DNA from: Kitasatospora phosalacinea
GTDB taxonomy: Bacteria; Actinomycetota; Actinomycetes; Streptomycetales; Streptomycetaceae
Length of the DNA stretch: 64,000 bases
NCBI RefSeq assembly: GCF_030268885.1
Contig: NZ_BSSA01000004.1
Span: 248,001-312,000, forward strand
Direction: 5' to 3'
The number at the start of each line of letters is the position of its first letter. The stretch's first letter is position 1. The notes below the pieces were generated by a model. It did not search any database. It was not told where the DNA came from and worked only from the letters and a program-made list of their open reading frames with translations. This document shows positions 8,355-17,330 of the stretch, piece after piece. The translations under genes were made by a program, and so were the position numbers.

Positions 8355-9608
8355 TCAGCCGCGGCCGTGGGACTTCTGGGTGCGGCGGGAGACCGAGTCC
8401 AGGACCACCGCGGCGAGCAGCACCGCGCCGGTGATCATGTACTGGATGGCCTGCTGCGCGTGGACCATGTCCAGGCCGGTGGTGATGGACTGGATGACCA
8501 GCGCGCCGAGCAGCGCCGACCAGGTCTTGCCGCGGCCGCCGAAGAGGCTGGTGCCGCCGATGACGGCGGCGGCGATGGCGCTCATCAGCACGTTGCCGCT
8601 GCCCAGCGCCTTGTCCGCGGAGCCCTGCTGGGAGGCGATGAACAGGCCGCCGAAGCCGGCCAGGCCGGCCGAGATCATGTAGACCGAGATCCGGACCCAG
8701 GCGACGTTGATGCCCGCGCGGCGGGCCGCCTCGATGCCGCCGCCGACCGCGAAGATCTGCCGGCCGTAGCCGGTGCGGCGCAGCACGAAGTCGCCGAGCG
8801 CGACGACGCTGACCAGGATCACCAGCGGCAGCGGCAGGCCGCTGTCCTGGTTGAGCATGTAGGCGGCGACCAGCAGCACGACGCCGATGACGCCGGTGCG
8901 CAGCGCGATCTCGCTGATCGGGCGGGAGGGCAGGCCGGCCGCGGAGCGGCGGCGGGAGTCGAGCAGCTGGCCGCCGGCGAACAGCACGATGGCGAGGATC
9001 GCGAACAGCCAGGCCCAGACGATGTCGCCGTCGCCCAGGAAGTAGGTGTCCAGGTTGGCGACGACGCCGTCCATCGGGTTGTTGACGGTGCCGAGCTCGC
9101 CCAGGACGAGCATCTGCAGGCCGTTCCAGGCCAGCATGCCGGCCAGGGTCACGACGAACGCGGGGACGCCGATCTTGGCGAAGAAGTAGCCGTGCAGGGC
9201 GCCGATGGCGATCGCGGAGGCGATGGCCAGCACGATGGCGAGCCACTCGTTCAGGCCCTGGCGCACCGAGAGCACCGAGGTGATGGCGGCGGTGGCACCG
9301 GCGACCGAGCCGAGCGAGAGGTCGATCTCGCCGAGCAGCAGCACGAACACCACGCCGACCGCGATCAGGCCGGGGCCCGCGATCCACTTGGTGATGTTGG
9401 TGAGGTTGTTGGCGTTGAGGAAGGTGCCGGTCTTGAACTGGAAGATCGCGGCGATGATGACCAGGCCGACGACCACCGGCAGCGAGCCGAGCTCGCCGCT
9501 GCGGATCTTGCGGGTGAACTCGTCGAAGTAGCCGGCCAGGCCCTCCTTGCGGACCAGCAGGCGCGGGTCCACCGCGGGGGCGGGGGTGGTGGGGGTCTCG
9601 GTGCTCAC
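8355..9608 (-). CDS. xylH: Xylose-type sugar ABC transporter permease
   Basis: A 417-residue membrane protein of the BPD_transp_2 family (XylH/RbsC type) with about ten helices. The cytoplasmic loop GGGIEAARRAGINVAWVRI is the coupling segment and FGGRGKTWSALLGALVIQSI is the conserved family end. It forms the channel through which a pentose, probably xylose, is imported. Its GTG start overlaps the xylG stop (GTGA), so it is translationally coupled to the ATPase gene. Identity follows from synteny with rok7B7-xylF-xylG-xylH of S. coelicolor; the substrate is inferred from that. Confidence 0.9.
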   Translation of the reverse strand: MSTETPTTPAPAVDPRLLVRKEGLAGYFDEFTRKIRSGELGSLPVVVGLVIIAAIFQFKTGTFLNANNLTNITKWIAGPGLIAVGVVFVLLLGEIDLSLGSVAGATAAITSVLSVRQGLNEWLAIVLAIASAIAIGALHGYFFAKIGVPAFVVTLAGMLAWNGLQMLVLGELGTVNNPMDGVVANLDTYFLGDGDIVWAWLFAILAIVLFAGGQLLDSRRRSAAGLPSRPISEIALRTGVIGVVLLVAAYMLNQDSGLPLPLVILVSVVALGDFVLRRTGYGRQIFAVGGGIEAARRAGINVAWVRISVYMISAGLAGFGGLFIASQQGSADKALGSGNVLMSAIAAAVIGGTSLFGGRGKTWSALLGALVIQSITTGLDMVHAQQAIQYMITGAVLLAAVVLDSVSRRTQKSHGRG

Positions 9609-10384
9609 TTGGCTTCCTCCGCGATTCGGGCCTGACGACGTGTCACCGCGTTGTCGGTGGCGCCGGTGATGGCGGAGATGATCTCCTCGTGCGAGGTGCT
9701 GGCCACCTCGAAGCTGCCGTTGTTGCGGCCCAGGCGGAGCACCGCGACGGTGTCCGCGACGGCCTTGACGTCGGCCATGTTGTGGCTGATCAGGATCACG
9801 CCGAGGCCGCGCTGGCGGAGCCGCTCGACCAGGTCCAGGACCTGGGCGGTCTGCTCGACGCCGAGGGCCGCGGTGGGCTCGTCCAGGATGACGATCTTGG
9901 GGTCGCCGACCAGGGCGCGGGCGATCGCGACCACCTGGCGCTGACCGCCGGAGAGGCCCGCGATCGGGATACGGACGCTGGGGATGCGGATCGACAGGGT
10001 GTCGAGGAGTTCGCGGGCGCGCTTCTCCATCGCGACCTCGTCCAGGGTGCCGAAGCGCTTGAGCTCGCGGCCGAGGAAGAGGTTGCCGACCACGTCCAGG
10101 TTGTCGCAGAGCGCGAGGTCCTGGTAGACGGTGGCGACGCCGAGCTGCTGGGCGTCCTGCGGGCGGTTGATGTTGACCGCCTTGCCCTCCCACTCGATGA
10201 CGCCCTCGTCGATCGGGTGGACGCCCGCGATGGTCTTCACCAGGGTGGACTTACCGGCACCGTTGTCGCCGACCAGGGCGACGACCTCGCCCGCGTGGAC
10301 CTCCAAGTGCACGTCGGTGAGCGCCTGAACGGCACCGAAGCGCTTGGAGACCCCGCGCAACGCCAGTACGGGTGCGCCTGTCAC
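9605..10384 (-). CDS. xylG: Sugar ABC transporter ATP-binding protein
   Basis: A single-domain 259-residue ATPase with Walker A GDNGAGKST, signature LSGGQRQVVAIARAL, Walker B IVILDEPTAALG and switch His in LISHNM. Enterobacterial XylG and RbsA carry two fused ATPase domains of about 500 residues, so this short form must dimerise, as in other Streptomyces. GTG 10384 is supported by AAGGAG 9 bases upstream. It energises the XylH permease. The 167-base gap to xylF holds three hairpins that probably lower its expression relative to the binding protein. Confidence 0.9.
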   Translation of the reverse strand: MTGAPVLALRGVSKRFGAVQALTDVHLEVHAGEVVALVGDNGAGKSTLVKTIAGVHPIDEGVIEWEGKAVNINRPQDAQQLGVATVYQDLALCDNLDVVGNLFLGRELKRFGTLDEVAMEKRARELLDTLSIRIPSVRIPIAGLSGGQRQVVAIARALVGDPKIVILDEPTAALGVEQTAQVLDLVERLRQRGLGVILISHNMADVKAVADTVAVLRLGRNNGSFEVASTSHEEIISAITGATDNAVTRRQARIAEEAK

Positions 10385-10404
10385 GTGAACCAACTCCTTG
10401 AGTC

Positions 10405-10543
10405 CCGTGCCGGACCTGACGTTTCCGGCACGGCCGTCCCGCGTGCCGGGCCGGGCACGCGGGGTAGTGCGTAGTGCGTGGTGGTGCTGAGGGGTGGAGC
10501 GGGCGCGGGCGGGGGCTCCCGGGTGGTCAGGGAGCCCCCGCCC
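10405..10543 (-). promoter_or_regulatory. Intercistronic stem-loops between xylF and xylG
   Basis: Three consecutive inverted repeats lie here: 10507-10520/10530-10543 (14 bp), 10441-10447/10454-10460 (7 bp) and 10405-10414/10424-10433 (10 bp). The first, just after xylF, is strong enough to act as a partial terminator or 3' mRNA stabiliser. The last sits immediately before the xylG ribosome site. Such structures commonly let the binding-protein mRNA outnumber the ATPase/permease mRNA. Confidence 0.65.
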
Positions 10544-10551
10544 GGCGGGTG

Positions 10552-11649
10552 TTACTGCAGGCCGGCCGCGGTGCAGGCGGCGGCGTAGTCGGCGGTGCAG
10601 ATGTCCGCGACCTTGTAGAGGCCGTCGGCGACCACGGTGTCCTTGATGTTCGCCTTGGTGACGACCTTCGGGTCCAGCAGCTTGGCCGGGATGTTCTTGT
10701 CGGTGTCGCTGTCGATGGTCGACGAGGCGACGGACTTGATGTCCTTGCCCTGCAGCAGGTCGACGGCGAGCTCGGCGGCCGAGTCGGCCAGCGGCTTGTA
10801 GGCCTTGTAGATGGTGTAGGCCTGGTCGCCGGAGACGAGGCGCTGGACGGCGTCGAGGCCCGCGTCCTGGCCGCCGACCGGGACGGAGATGCCCTGGGAC
10901 TTCAGCTGGGTGATGATCGCGGCGGCCATGCCGTCGTTGGCGGAGTAGACGGCCTGGAAGCCGTCCTTGCCGAGCTGCGAGATCGCGGCGCCGACCTTCT
11001 GGCCCGCGACGGTGGGCTTCCACTCGCCGCTCTGCTCGTAGACGATCTTCTTGACCTTGCCGTCCAGGACCTTGTGCGCACCGGCCTTGAACTTGCCGGC
11101 GTTCGGGTCCGCGTCGTCACCGTTGATCATCACGACGTTGGCGTCGGCGGCCTTGGCGCCCAGCGCGTCGACCAGGGCCTGGCCCTGCAGCTCGCCGACC
11201 TTCTCGTTGTCGAAGGAGACGTAGGAGGAGACCGGGCCGGTGGCGAGCCGGTCGTACGCGACGACCTTGACGCCCTTCTTCGCGGCGTCGGCGACCCAGG
11301 CCTGGGTGGACTTGGCGTCGAACGCGTCGAGGATGATCACCTTGACGCCCTGGGCGATCAGGGTGTCGAACTGCTGCTTCTGCTTGGCGGCGGAGCCCTC
11401 GGCGTTGTTGTACTCGACCTTGCAGTCGGCGCACAGCTCCTTGACCTTGGCCTCGATGAACGGCTTGTCGAAGGACTCGTAGCGGGTCGAGGACGCGTTC
11501 TCCGGCAGGAGCAGGCCGATCGACTTGTTGTTGCTCGAACCTGCGTCGCTGCTCTTCTTGTCGTCGCCGGCCTTGCCGCAGGCGGCCATGGTCAGAGCAA
11601 TCGAGACAGCGACAGTGCCGACGGCGACGCGACGCATCATTGCGTTCAT
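10552..11649 (-). CDS. xylF: Xylose-type sugar-binding lipoprotein
   Basis: A 365-residue periplasmic-binding-protein-like lipoprotein. The signal peptide ends in the lipobox MAAC (Cys24), followed by a Ser/Gly linker. The mature part has the type I sugar-binding fold (Peripla_BP_4), with IGLLLPENASSTRYESFDKP at the start and VGGQDAGLDAVQRL late in domain 1. A Cys pair near the C terminus (DICTADYAAAC) may form a disulfide. Start ATG 11649 has GGGAGG upstream. First gene of the xylFGH operon, adjacent to its regulator gene; the ligand is inferred from synteny. Confidence 0.9.
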   Translation of the reverse strand: MNAMMRRVAVGTVAVSIALTMAACGKAGDDKKSSDAGSSNNKSIGLLLPENASSTRYESFDKPFIEAKVKELCADCKVEYNNAEGSAAKQKQQFDTLIAQGVKVIILDAFDAKSTQAWVADAAKKGVKVVAYDRLATGPVSSYVSFDNEKVGELQGQALVDALGAKAADANVVMINGDDADPNAGKFKAGAHKVLDGKVKKIVYEQSGEWKPTVAGQKVGAAISQLGKDGFQAVYSANDGMAAAIITQLKSQGISVPVGGQDAGLDAVQRLVSGDQAYTIYKAYKPLADSAAELAVDLLQGKDIKSVASSTIDSDTDKNIPAKLLDPKVVTKANIKDTVVADGLYKVADICTADYAAACTAAGLQ

Positions 11650-11679
11650 GGTGGGGGGAGCCTCCCTGACAGAGCCGCG

Positions 11680-11732
11680 AATGTTGCGGCGAGGTGGGCA
11701 GGAGTCAACCCCGTTAACAAGCTTGTCGTCAA
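11680..11732 (-). promoter_or_regulatory. Candidate xylF promoter and nearby palindrome
   Basis: On the - strand TTGACT (11703-11708) and AACATT (11680-11685) are 17 bases apart, placing the start about 25 bases before the xylF start codon. Just upstream are a second -35-like TTGACG (11727-11732) and the perfect 10-bp palindrome ACAAGCTTGT (11717-11726). The palindrome is a candidate Rok7B7 operator; this is inferred from position. Confidence 0.4.
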
Positions 11733-11780
11733 TAAGTAAAACCGGGAGGCCCGGGATTCAAACCCTTTCGTTATCTTCCT

Positions 11781-11810
11781 GAAGGCTCACTCGATACCGA
11801 GCGAGCCTTC
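11781..11810 (-). terminator. Hairpin after rok7B7
   Basis: The stem pairs GAAGGCTC with GAGCCTTC and CTCG with CGAG around an ATAC loop, with one internal mismatch. It lies 20 bases after the rok7B7 stop and upstream of the xylF promoter, so it insulates xylFGH from the regulator transcript. Confidence 0.65.
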
Positions 11811-11829
11811 CGGCCGGTCGGCGAGTGAC

Positions 11830-12999
11830 TCAGAGCACTGCCGTCTCGCCCATCTCGCTCATCACCAGGGCCAGCGCGCCGAGCACCTCGGCCCGGCCGC
11901 CCAGCGTCCCCGGGACGACCGACAACTGCCGGGCCGCGCTGGGGATCGCGTACCGCGCCACCGAGTCCCGGATCGGGGAAAGCACCAGGTCACCGGCCTC
12001 GGCGAGGTCCCCACCGAGGATCACCCGGCGGGGATTGAGCAGGTTGCACAGGGTCGCCACGCCCATGCCGATCTGCCGGCCCGCGTCGGCGATCACCCGG
12101 CGGCAGCCCAGGTCGCCCCGCTGGGCCAGCTGCACCACCTTGCTCAGGCTCAGCTCGCCCGGGTGGTTGGCGTTCAAGAGGTTGAGCAGGTAGCGGGAGC
12201 CCACGAAGGTCTCCAGGCAGCCGCGGTTGCCGCAGCGGCACACCGGCCCCGCCTCGTCCAGCACGATGTGCCCGATCTCGCCCGCGGTGCCCCCCGGGCC
12301 CCGGTAGATCTGGCTGTTGATGACCAGGCCGGCGCCCACGCCGCTGGCCACCTTGATGTACGCCAGGTCGCCCAGGCCCCGCCCGGCGCCCCAGACCAGC
12401 TCGCCCAGCGCGCCCAGGTTGGCGTCGTTGTCCACGTGCACCGGCATGCCCAGCCGGACGGACAGCTCCTGGCCCGGCATCACGCCCGTCCAGCCCGGCA
12501 GGATCGCGGTCGAGCCGAGCGCCCCGGTCTCCACGTCGATCGGGCCCGGCACGCCCAGGCCCACCCCGATCACCTTGTCCGCCGGGAAGCCGGCCTGGGC
12601 CAGCAGCCGCTCCACCATCCGCTCGGCCCGGTCGAAGCCCTGCTGGGCGGAGACGTCCACGTCCAGCGGCTCGCTCTCCTCGGCCAGCACCCGGTGCGCC
12701 AGGTTGCCCACGGCCACCCGCAGGTGGGTGTGCCCGAAGTCCACGCCGACCACGATCCCGGCGTCCCCGCTCAGCGACACGCTGCGCGCCCGCCGCCCGC
12801 CCGAGGAGGTGTCCGCCACCACCACGGTGCCGGACTCCTTGAGCTCGCGGACGATGTTGGACACCGTCGCGGCCGACAGCCCCGTGCCCCGGGCGATCTC
12901 CGCCTGGGTCAGCGAACCGGCCATCCGCACCGCCCGCAGCACCCGTTCGAGATTCGCCCGGTGCAGCGAGGACTGCGATCCCGGTGTGTCCGTCGACAT
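11830..12999 (-). CDS. rok7B7: ROK-family transcriptional regulator of the xylFGH locus
   Basis: A 389-residue ROK regulator. Residues about 20-65 form a winged helix-turn-helix (SLTQAEIARGTGLSAATVSNIV). The rest is the sugar-kinase-like fold with phosphate motif GVDFGHTHLRVAVG, the DNDAN block, and the zinc cluster CRCGNRGCLE that marks true ROK proteins. In S. coelicolor the orthologue (SCO6008) controls xylose transport and influences carbon catabolite repression and antibiotic production. It stands directly upstream of xylF here, as there. A 7-bp-arm inverted repeat lies 37 bases before its start and suggests autoregulation. ATG 12999 has GGAGGG upstream. Confidence 0.9.
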   Translation of the reverse strand: MSTDTPGSQSSLHRANLERVLRAVRMAGSLTQAEIARGTGLSAATVSNIVRELKESGTVVVADTSSGGRRARSVSLSGDAGIVVGVDFGHTHLRVAVGNLAHRVLAEESEPLDVDVSAQQGFDRAERMVERLLAQAGFPADKVIGVGLGVPGPIDVETGALGSTAILPGWTGVMPGQELSVRLGMPVHVDNDANLGALGELVWGAGRGLGDLAYIKVASGVGAGLVINSQIYRGPGGTAGEIGHIVLDEAGPVCRCGNRGCLETFVGSRYLLNLLNANHPGELSLSKVVQLAQRGDLGCRRVIADAGRQIGMGVATLCNLLNPRRVILGGDLAEAGDLVLSPIRDSVARYAIPSAARQLSVVPGTLGGRAEVLGALALVMSEMGETAVL

Positions 13000-13035
13000 G
13001 TTCCACCCTCCAGGGCGCGCTTGCTGTTCGTGAGA

Positions 13036-13058
13036 AGTTCAGCTTCAACTTCTGAACT
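13036..13058 (-). promoter_or_regulatory. Inverted-repeat operator upstream of rok7B7
   Basis: AGTTCAG-N9-CTGAACT forms a perfect 7-bp-arm palindrome, with a second nested pair AAGTT/AACTT. On the - strand it overlaps a -10-like TAGAGT and lies 37-59 bases before the rok7B7 start codon. Autoregulation by the ROK protein is the simplest reading. Confidence 0.5.
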
Positions 13059-13162
13059 CTATGCTCCGGCACTGCTCGGAGGGGGAGTCAAGCCCGAACA
13101 CGGATCGTTACTCGCATGGGAGGATTCCCGGTAACCCGAGCCCTGACGAAGGAGTCCTGCGA

Positions 13163-15727
13163 GTGCCTGGCACCAACTTGACCCGTGAGGAGGCCCGCAC
13201 CCGGGCCGCACTCCTGGCCGTGGACGCGTACGAGATCGAGCTCGACCTGAGCTCCGCGCGCGAGGGCGGCACCTTCCGGTCCACCACCGTGGTCCGGTTC
13301 ACCGCCGCCGAACCCGGCGCCTCCACCTTCATCGACCTGGTCGCCCCCGCCGTGACCGAGATCGTCCTCAACGGCCGCGCCCTGCCGCTGGAGAACTTCT
13401 CCGACAGCCGCATCGCGCTGCCCGACCTGGCCGCCGAGAACGAGCTGCGGGTCGTCGCCGACTGCGCCTACACCAACACCGGTGAGGGGCTGCACCGCTT
13501 CGTCGACCCCGCCGACGGCGAGACCTACCTCTACACCCAGTTCGAGGTGCCCGACGCCCGCCGCGTCTTCGCCACCTTCGAGCAGCCCGACCTGAAGGCC
13601 ACCTTCGCCTTCACCGTCACCGCCCCCGCCGGGTGGGTCGTGGTCTCCAACTCCCCCACCCCCGAGCCCGTCGGCGACGGCGACACCCGGGTGTGGACCT
13701 TCGAGCCCACCCCCCGGATGTCCACCTACATCACCGCGCTGGTCGCCGGACCGTACGTCGGCGTCTTCGACAGCTACGACAACGGCTCCCAGCACGTGCC
13801 CCTCGGCGTGTACTGCCGCCCCTCGCTGCGCGAGCACCTGGACGCCGACGCGATCTTCGCGGTGACCCGGCAGGGCTTCGACTACTTCCAGGAGAAGTTC
13901 GACTTCCCCTACCCGTTCGCCAAGTACGACCAGCTGTTCGTCCCGGAGTTCAACGCGGGCGCGATGGAGAACGCGGGCGCCGTCACCTTCCGCGACCAGT
14001 ACGTCTTCCGCTCCAAGGTCACCGACGCCTCCTACGAGGCCCGCGCCGCGACCATCCTGCACGAGCTCGCCCACATGTGGTTCGGCGACCTCGTCACCAT
14101 GGAGTGGTGGAACGACCTGTGGCTGAACGAGTCCTTCGCCACCTTCGCCGAGGTCGTCTGCCAGGCCGAGGCCCCCGGCTCCAGGTGGCCGCACTCCTGG
14201 ACCACCTTCGCCAACCAGATGAAGACCTGGGCGTACCGGCAGGACCAGCTGCCCTCCACCCACCCGATCATGGCGGAGATCAACGACCTGGAGGACGTCC
14301 AGGTCAACTTCGACGGCATCACCTACGCCAAGGGCGCCTCGGTGCTCAAGCAGCTGGTCGCCTACGTCGGCCAGGACGCCTTCTTCCAGGGCGTGCGCGC
14401 CTACTTCAAGCGCCACGCCTGGGGCAACACCCGCCTCGCCGACCTGCTCGGCGCCCTGGAGGAGGCCAGCGGCCGCGACCTGCGGACCTGGTCGAAGGCC
14501 TGGCTGGAGACCGCGGGCATCAACGTGCTGCGGCCCGAGCTGTCGGTCGCCGCGGACGGCACCATCGAGTCCTTCGCCGTCCGGCAGGAGGCCCCCGCGC
14601 TGCCCGCCGGTGCCCGCGGCGAGGCCGTGCTGCGCCCGCACCGGATCGCGGTCGGCCTGTACGAGCTCGTCGACGGCACGCTGGTGCGCACCGACCGGAT
14701 CGAGCTCGACGTCGACGGCGAGCTCACCGCCGTCCCGCAGCTGACCGGCCGGAAGCGGCCCGCCGTGCTGCTGCTCAACGACGACGACCTCTCCTACGCG
14801 AAGGTCCGGCTCGACGCCGACTCGCTCGCCGTCGTCACCGCGCACCTCGGCGACTTCGCCGACTCGCTGCCGCGCGCCCTGTGCTGGGCCTCCGCCTGGG
14901 ACATGACCCGCGACGGCGAGCTGGCCACCCGCGACTACCTCGCGCTCGCCCTCTCCGGCCTGCAGCGCGAGAGCGACATCGGCGTGGTCCAGTCCGTGCA
15001 GCGCCAGGTCAAGCTCGCCCTGGAGCTGTACGCCGACCCCGCCTGGCGCGAGACCGGCCTGCAGCGCTGGGCCGCCGCCGCGGAGAGCGCCCTGCGCGAG
15101 GCACCCGCGGGCAGCGACCACCAGCTCGCCTGGGCCCGCACGCTGGCCGGCGCCGCCCGCACCGACGACCAACTCGCCCTGCTGGCCGGGCTGCTGGACG
15201 GCAGCGTGGAGATCGACGGCCTGGCCGTCGACACCGAACTGCGCTGGAGCCTGCTCGGCCGCCTGGTCGCCACCGGGCGCGCCGACGAGGCGGCGATCGA
15301 CGCCGAACTCGCCCGCGACAACACCTCCTCCGGGCAGGAGCACGCCGCGACCTGCCGCGCGGCCCGGCCCACCGCCGAGGCCAAGGCCGAGGCCTGGGCG
15401 TCGGTGGTCGACTCCGACACCCTGACCAACTACGTCCAGGAGGCCGTGATCGCGGGCTTCCAGCAGCCCGACCAGCGGGAGCTGCTGGCCGCCTACACCG
15501 AGAAGTACTTCGCCTCGGTCAAGCAGGTCTGGGAGACCCGCAGCCACGAGATCTCCCAGCAGATCATCGGCGGGCTCTACCCCTCCTACGCGGTCTCCCA
15601 GGCCACCCTGGACGCCACCGACGCGTGGCTCGCCTCCGCGGACCCGGCCCCGGCGCTGCGCCGCCAGGTCATCGAGGCCCGGGCGGGCGTGGAGCGGGCG
15701 CTGAAGGCGCAGGCCGCCGACCGCTGA
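13163..15727 (+). CDS. pepN: Aminopeptidase N (M1 family zinc metallopeptidase)
   Basis: An 854-residue cytoplasmic M1 aminopeptidase that removes N-terminal residues from peptides. The exopeptidase motif GAMENAG is at 266-272. The zinc site HELAH is at 300-304, and E323 (in LNESF) completes HExxH-x18-E. The C-terminal ERAP1-like helical domain is complete. GTG 13163 is chosen because GAAGGAG stands 8 bases upstream and the protein then starts MPGTNLTREEARTRA, the usual Streptomyces PepN start. It ends at a perfect hairpin shared with the convergent kinase gene. Confidence 0.95.
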   Translation: MPGTNLTREEARTRAALLAVDAYEIELDLSSAREGGTFRSTTVVRFTAAEPGASTFIDLVAPAVTEIVLNGRALPLENFSDSRIALPDLAAENELRVVADCAYTNTGEGLHRFVDPADGETYLYTQFEVPDARRVFATFEQPDLKATFAFTVTAPAGWVVVSNSPTPEPVGDGDTRVWTFEPTPRMSTYITALVAGPYVGVFDSYDNGSQHVPLGVYCRPSLREHLDADAIFAVTRQGFDYFQEKFDFPYPFAKYDQLFVPEFNAGAMENAGAVTFRDQYVFRSKVTDASYEARAATILHELAHMWFGDLVTMEWWNDLWLNESFATFAEVVCQAEAPGSRWPHSWTTFANQMKTWAYRQDQLPSTHPIMAEINDLEDVQVNFDGITYAKGASVLKQLVAYVGQDAFFQGVRAYFKRHAWGNTRLADLLGALEEASGRDLRTWSKAWLETAGINVLRPELSVAADGTIESFAVRQEAPALPAGARGEAVLRPHRIAVGLYELVDGTLVRTDRIELDVDGELTAVPQLTGRKRPAVLLLNDDDLSYAKVRLDADSLAVVTAHLGDFADSLPRALCWASAWDMTRDGELATRDYLALALSGLQRESDIGVVQSVQRQVKLALELYADPAWRETGLQRWAAAAESALREAPAGSDHQLAWARTLAGAARTDDQLALLAGLLDGSVEIDGLAVDTELRWSLLGRLVATGRADEAAIDAELARDNTSSGQEHAATCRAARPTAEAKAEAWASVVDSDTLTNYVQEAVIAGFQQPDQRELLAAYTEKYFASVKQVWETRSHEISQQIIGGLYPSYAVSQATLDATDAWLASADPAPALRRQVIEARAGVERALKAQAADR

Positions 15728-15734
15728 GGAACCG

Positions 15735-15780
15735 GGGGCCCGGGGAACGGCAGGCTCGGGGCCGCCGTTCCCCGGGCCCC
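15735..15780. terminator. Bidirectional terminator between pepN and the histidine kinase
   Basis: Perfect 17-bp arms (15735-15751 and 15764-15780) surround a 12-base loop. The arm GGGGCCCGGGGAACGGC recurs at 4421. It reaches into the stop codon of the leftward kinase gene. Confidence 0.8.
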
Positions 15781-17330
15781 TATTCCGTTGCCAGCGTCAC
15801 GGTGAAGGTGGTGCGGCCCGGGGTGCTGTCGAGGGTGACGGTGCCGTGGTGGGCGTGGACGACGGCCTGGACGATGGCGAGGCCCAGGCCGGTGGAGCCG
15901 GTGCGGCGGGAGCGGGCGCGGTCGCCGCGGGTGAAGCGGTCGAAGACGTGCGGGGCGAGTTCGGGCGGGATGCCGGGGCCGTCGTCGGTGACGGTGAGGC
16001 GGCCGCTGGGGTCGAGGTGGAGCGTGACGGTGGTGCCGTCGGGGGTGTGGGTGCGGGCGTTGGCCAGCAGGTTGGTGACGACCTGGGCGAGGCGGTGCGG
16101 GTCGCCGGGGACGGTGACGGGCTCGGCGGGCAGTTCGAGCAGCCAGCGGTGGCCGGGGGCGGCGGCCCTCGCGTCGGCGGTGCAGTCGAGGGCGATCCGG
16201 GTCAGGTCGGTGTCCTGGACGGCGAGCGGGCGGCCGGCGTCCAGGCGGGCGAGCAGCAGCAGGTCCTCGACGATGGTGCCCATCCGGCGGGACTCGGCGC
16301 TGATGCGTTCCAGCGAGTGCCGGACGGGCGCGGGGACGGGGCCGGGGTGCCGGAGGGCGAGTTCGGCGTGGCCGCGAACGGTGGCGACCGGGTTGCGCAG
16401 TTCGTGGCTGGCGTCGGCGGCGAACGCGCGCAGCCGCTCCTCGACGTCCTGACGGCGGGTCAGGGCGTCCGCGACGTGGCCGAGCAGGCGGTTGAGGGCG
16501 GTGCCGACCCGGCCGACCTCGGTGCGCGGGTCGTCGTCGGGGACGCGTTCGGCCAGGTCGACGGCGCCGCTGGCGAGCGGGCGGGCGGAGACCCGTTCGG
16601 CGGTGGCGACGACCCGGTCCAGGGGGCGCAGCGCGATCCGGACGGCGAGGGTTCCCGCGGCCGCGGCGGCGGCGAGGGCGGCGGCGAAGACCACGAGTTC
16701 GATCCACAGCAGGTGCCGGACGGTCTCGTCGACGGGGTGCAGCGGCAGGCCGGTGACCAGGGTGTCGTGGTCGTCCCCGGCGACGGCGGCGACCCGGTAG
16801 GGGCCGAGGCGGGAGAGCCGGAGGTCGCGGGGGCGGCCGTCGACGGGCAGGGCGCGCAGGGCGCTCAGGTCGGCGGCGGCGAGCGGGACGGCGGCGTCGG
16901 CCTCCCCGGTGCTCCCGGTGTCGTCGACGTGGTCGTCCTCGTCCCCGGCCATCGCGCCGCAGACCACCGAGGCGTGGGTGACGCCGCCGCCGACCAGGCG
17001 GGCGCCGAAGGTGCCGGGCGCCTGGCCGCGGGTGTCGTGGCCGTCCTGGCCGGGGTGTTCGAGGCTGGCGGCGTAGCGGCCCCCGGCGGCGGAGAGCTGC
17101 TGGTCGAGGCGGACGACCAGGAAGTGCCGGAGCGCCTCGCAGGTGGCCACGCCGATGCCCGCGCAGATCAGGGCGAGCAGGACGAGCAGGCCCGCCACCA
17201 TCCGGGAGCGCAGCGTGCGGGGGCGGAGCCCGCGCCGTCGCCGGACGGGGCGGACGGCGGCGGGGGCGGCGGTGTCCGGGCCGGCGGGAGCGGCGGGAGC
17301 GGCGGTGTCGGGGTCGGCGGGGCGGTTCAT
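15780..17330 (-). CDS. Sensor histidine kinase
   Basis: A 516-residue membrane histidine kinase. After a Pro/Ala-rich cytoplasmic leader come TM1 (about 44-63), an extracytoplasmic sensor of about 160 residues, TM2 (about 225-248), HAMP, HisKA with H309 in ASHELRNPVATV, and HATPase_c with N box LLANARTHTPDG, DDGPGIP and STGLGLAIV. The sensor domain has no recognisable family and includes an acidic GDEDDHVDD stretch that could bind metal or cations. It is translationally coupled (ATGA) to the upstream response regulator gene. The pair is divergent from a flavin redox cassette, its probable target, so the signal may be redox or metal related; that is inference. Confidence 0.9.
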   Translation of the reverse strand: MNRPADPDTAAPAAPAGPDTAAPAAVRPVRRRRGLRPRTLRSRMVAGLLVLLALICAGIGVATCEALRHFLVVRLDQQLSAAGGRYAASLEHPGQDGHDTRGQAPGTFGARLVGGGVTHASVVCGAMAGDEDDHVDDTGSTGEADAAVPLAAADLSALRALPVDGRPRDLRLSRLGPYRVAAVAGDDHDTLVTGLPLHPVDETVRHLLWIELVVFAAALAAAAAAGTLAVRIALRPLDRVVATAERVSARPLASGAVDLAERVPDDDPRTEVGRVGTALNRLLGHVADALTRRQDVEERLRAFAADASHELRNPVATVRGHAELALRHPGPVPAPVRHSLERISAESRRMGTIVEDLLLLARLDAGRPLAVQDTDLTRIALDCTADARAAAPGHRWLLELPAEPVTVPGDPHRLAQVVTNLLANARTHTPDGTTVTLHLDPSGRLTVTDDGPGIPPELAPHVFDRFTRGDRARSRRTGSTGLGLAIVQAVVHAHHGTVTLDSTPGRTTFTVTLATE

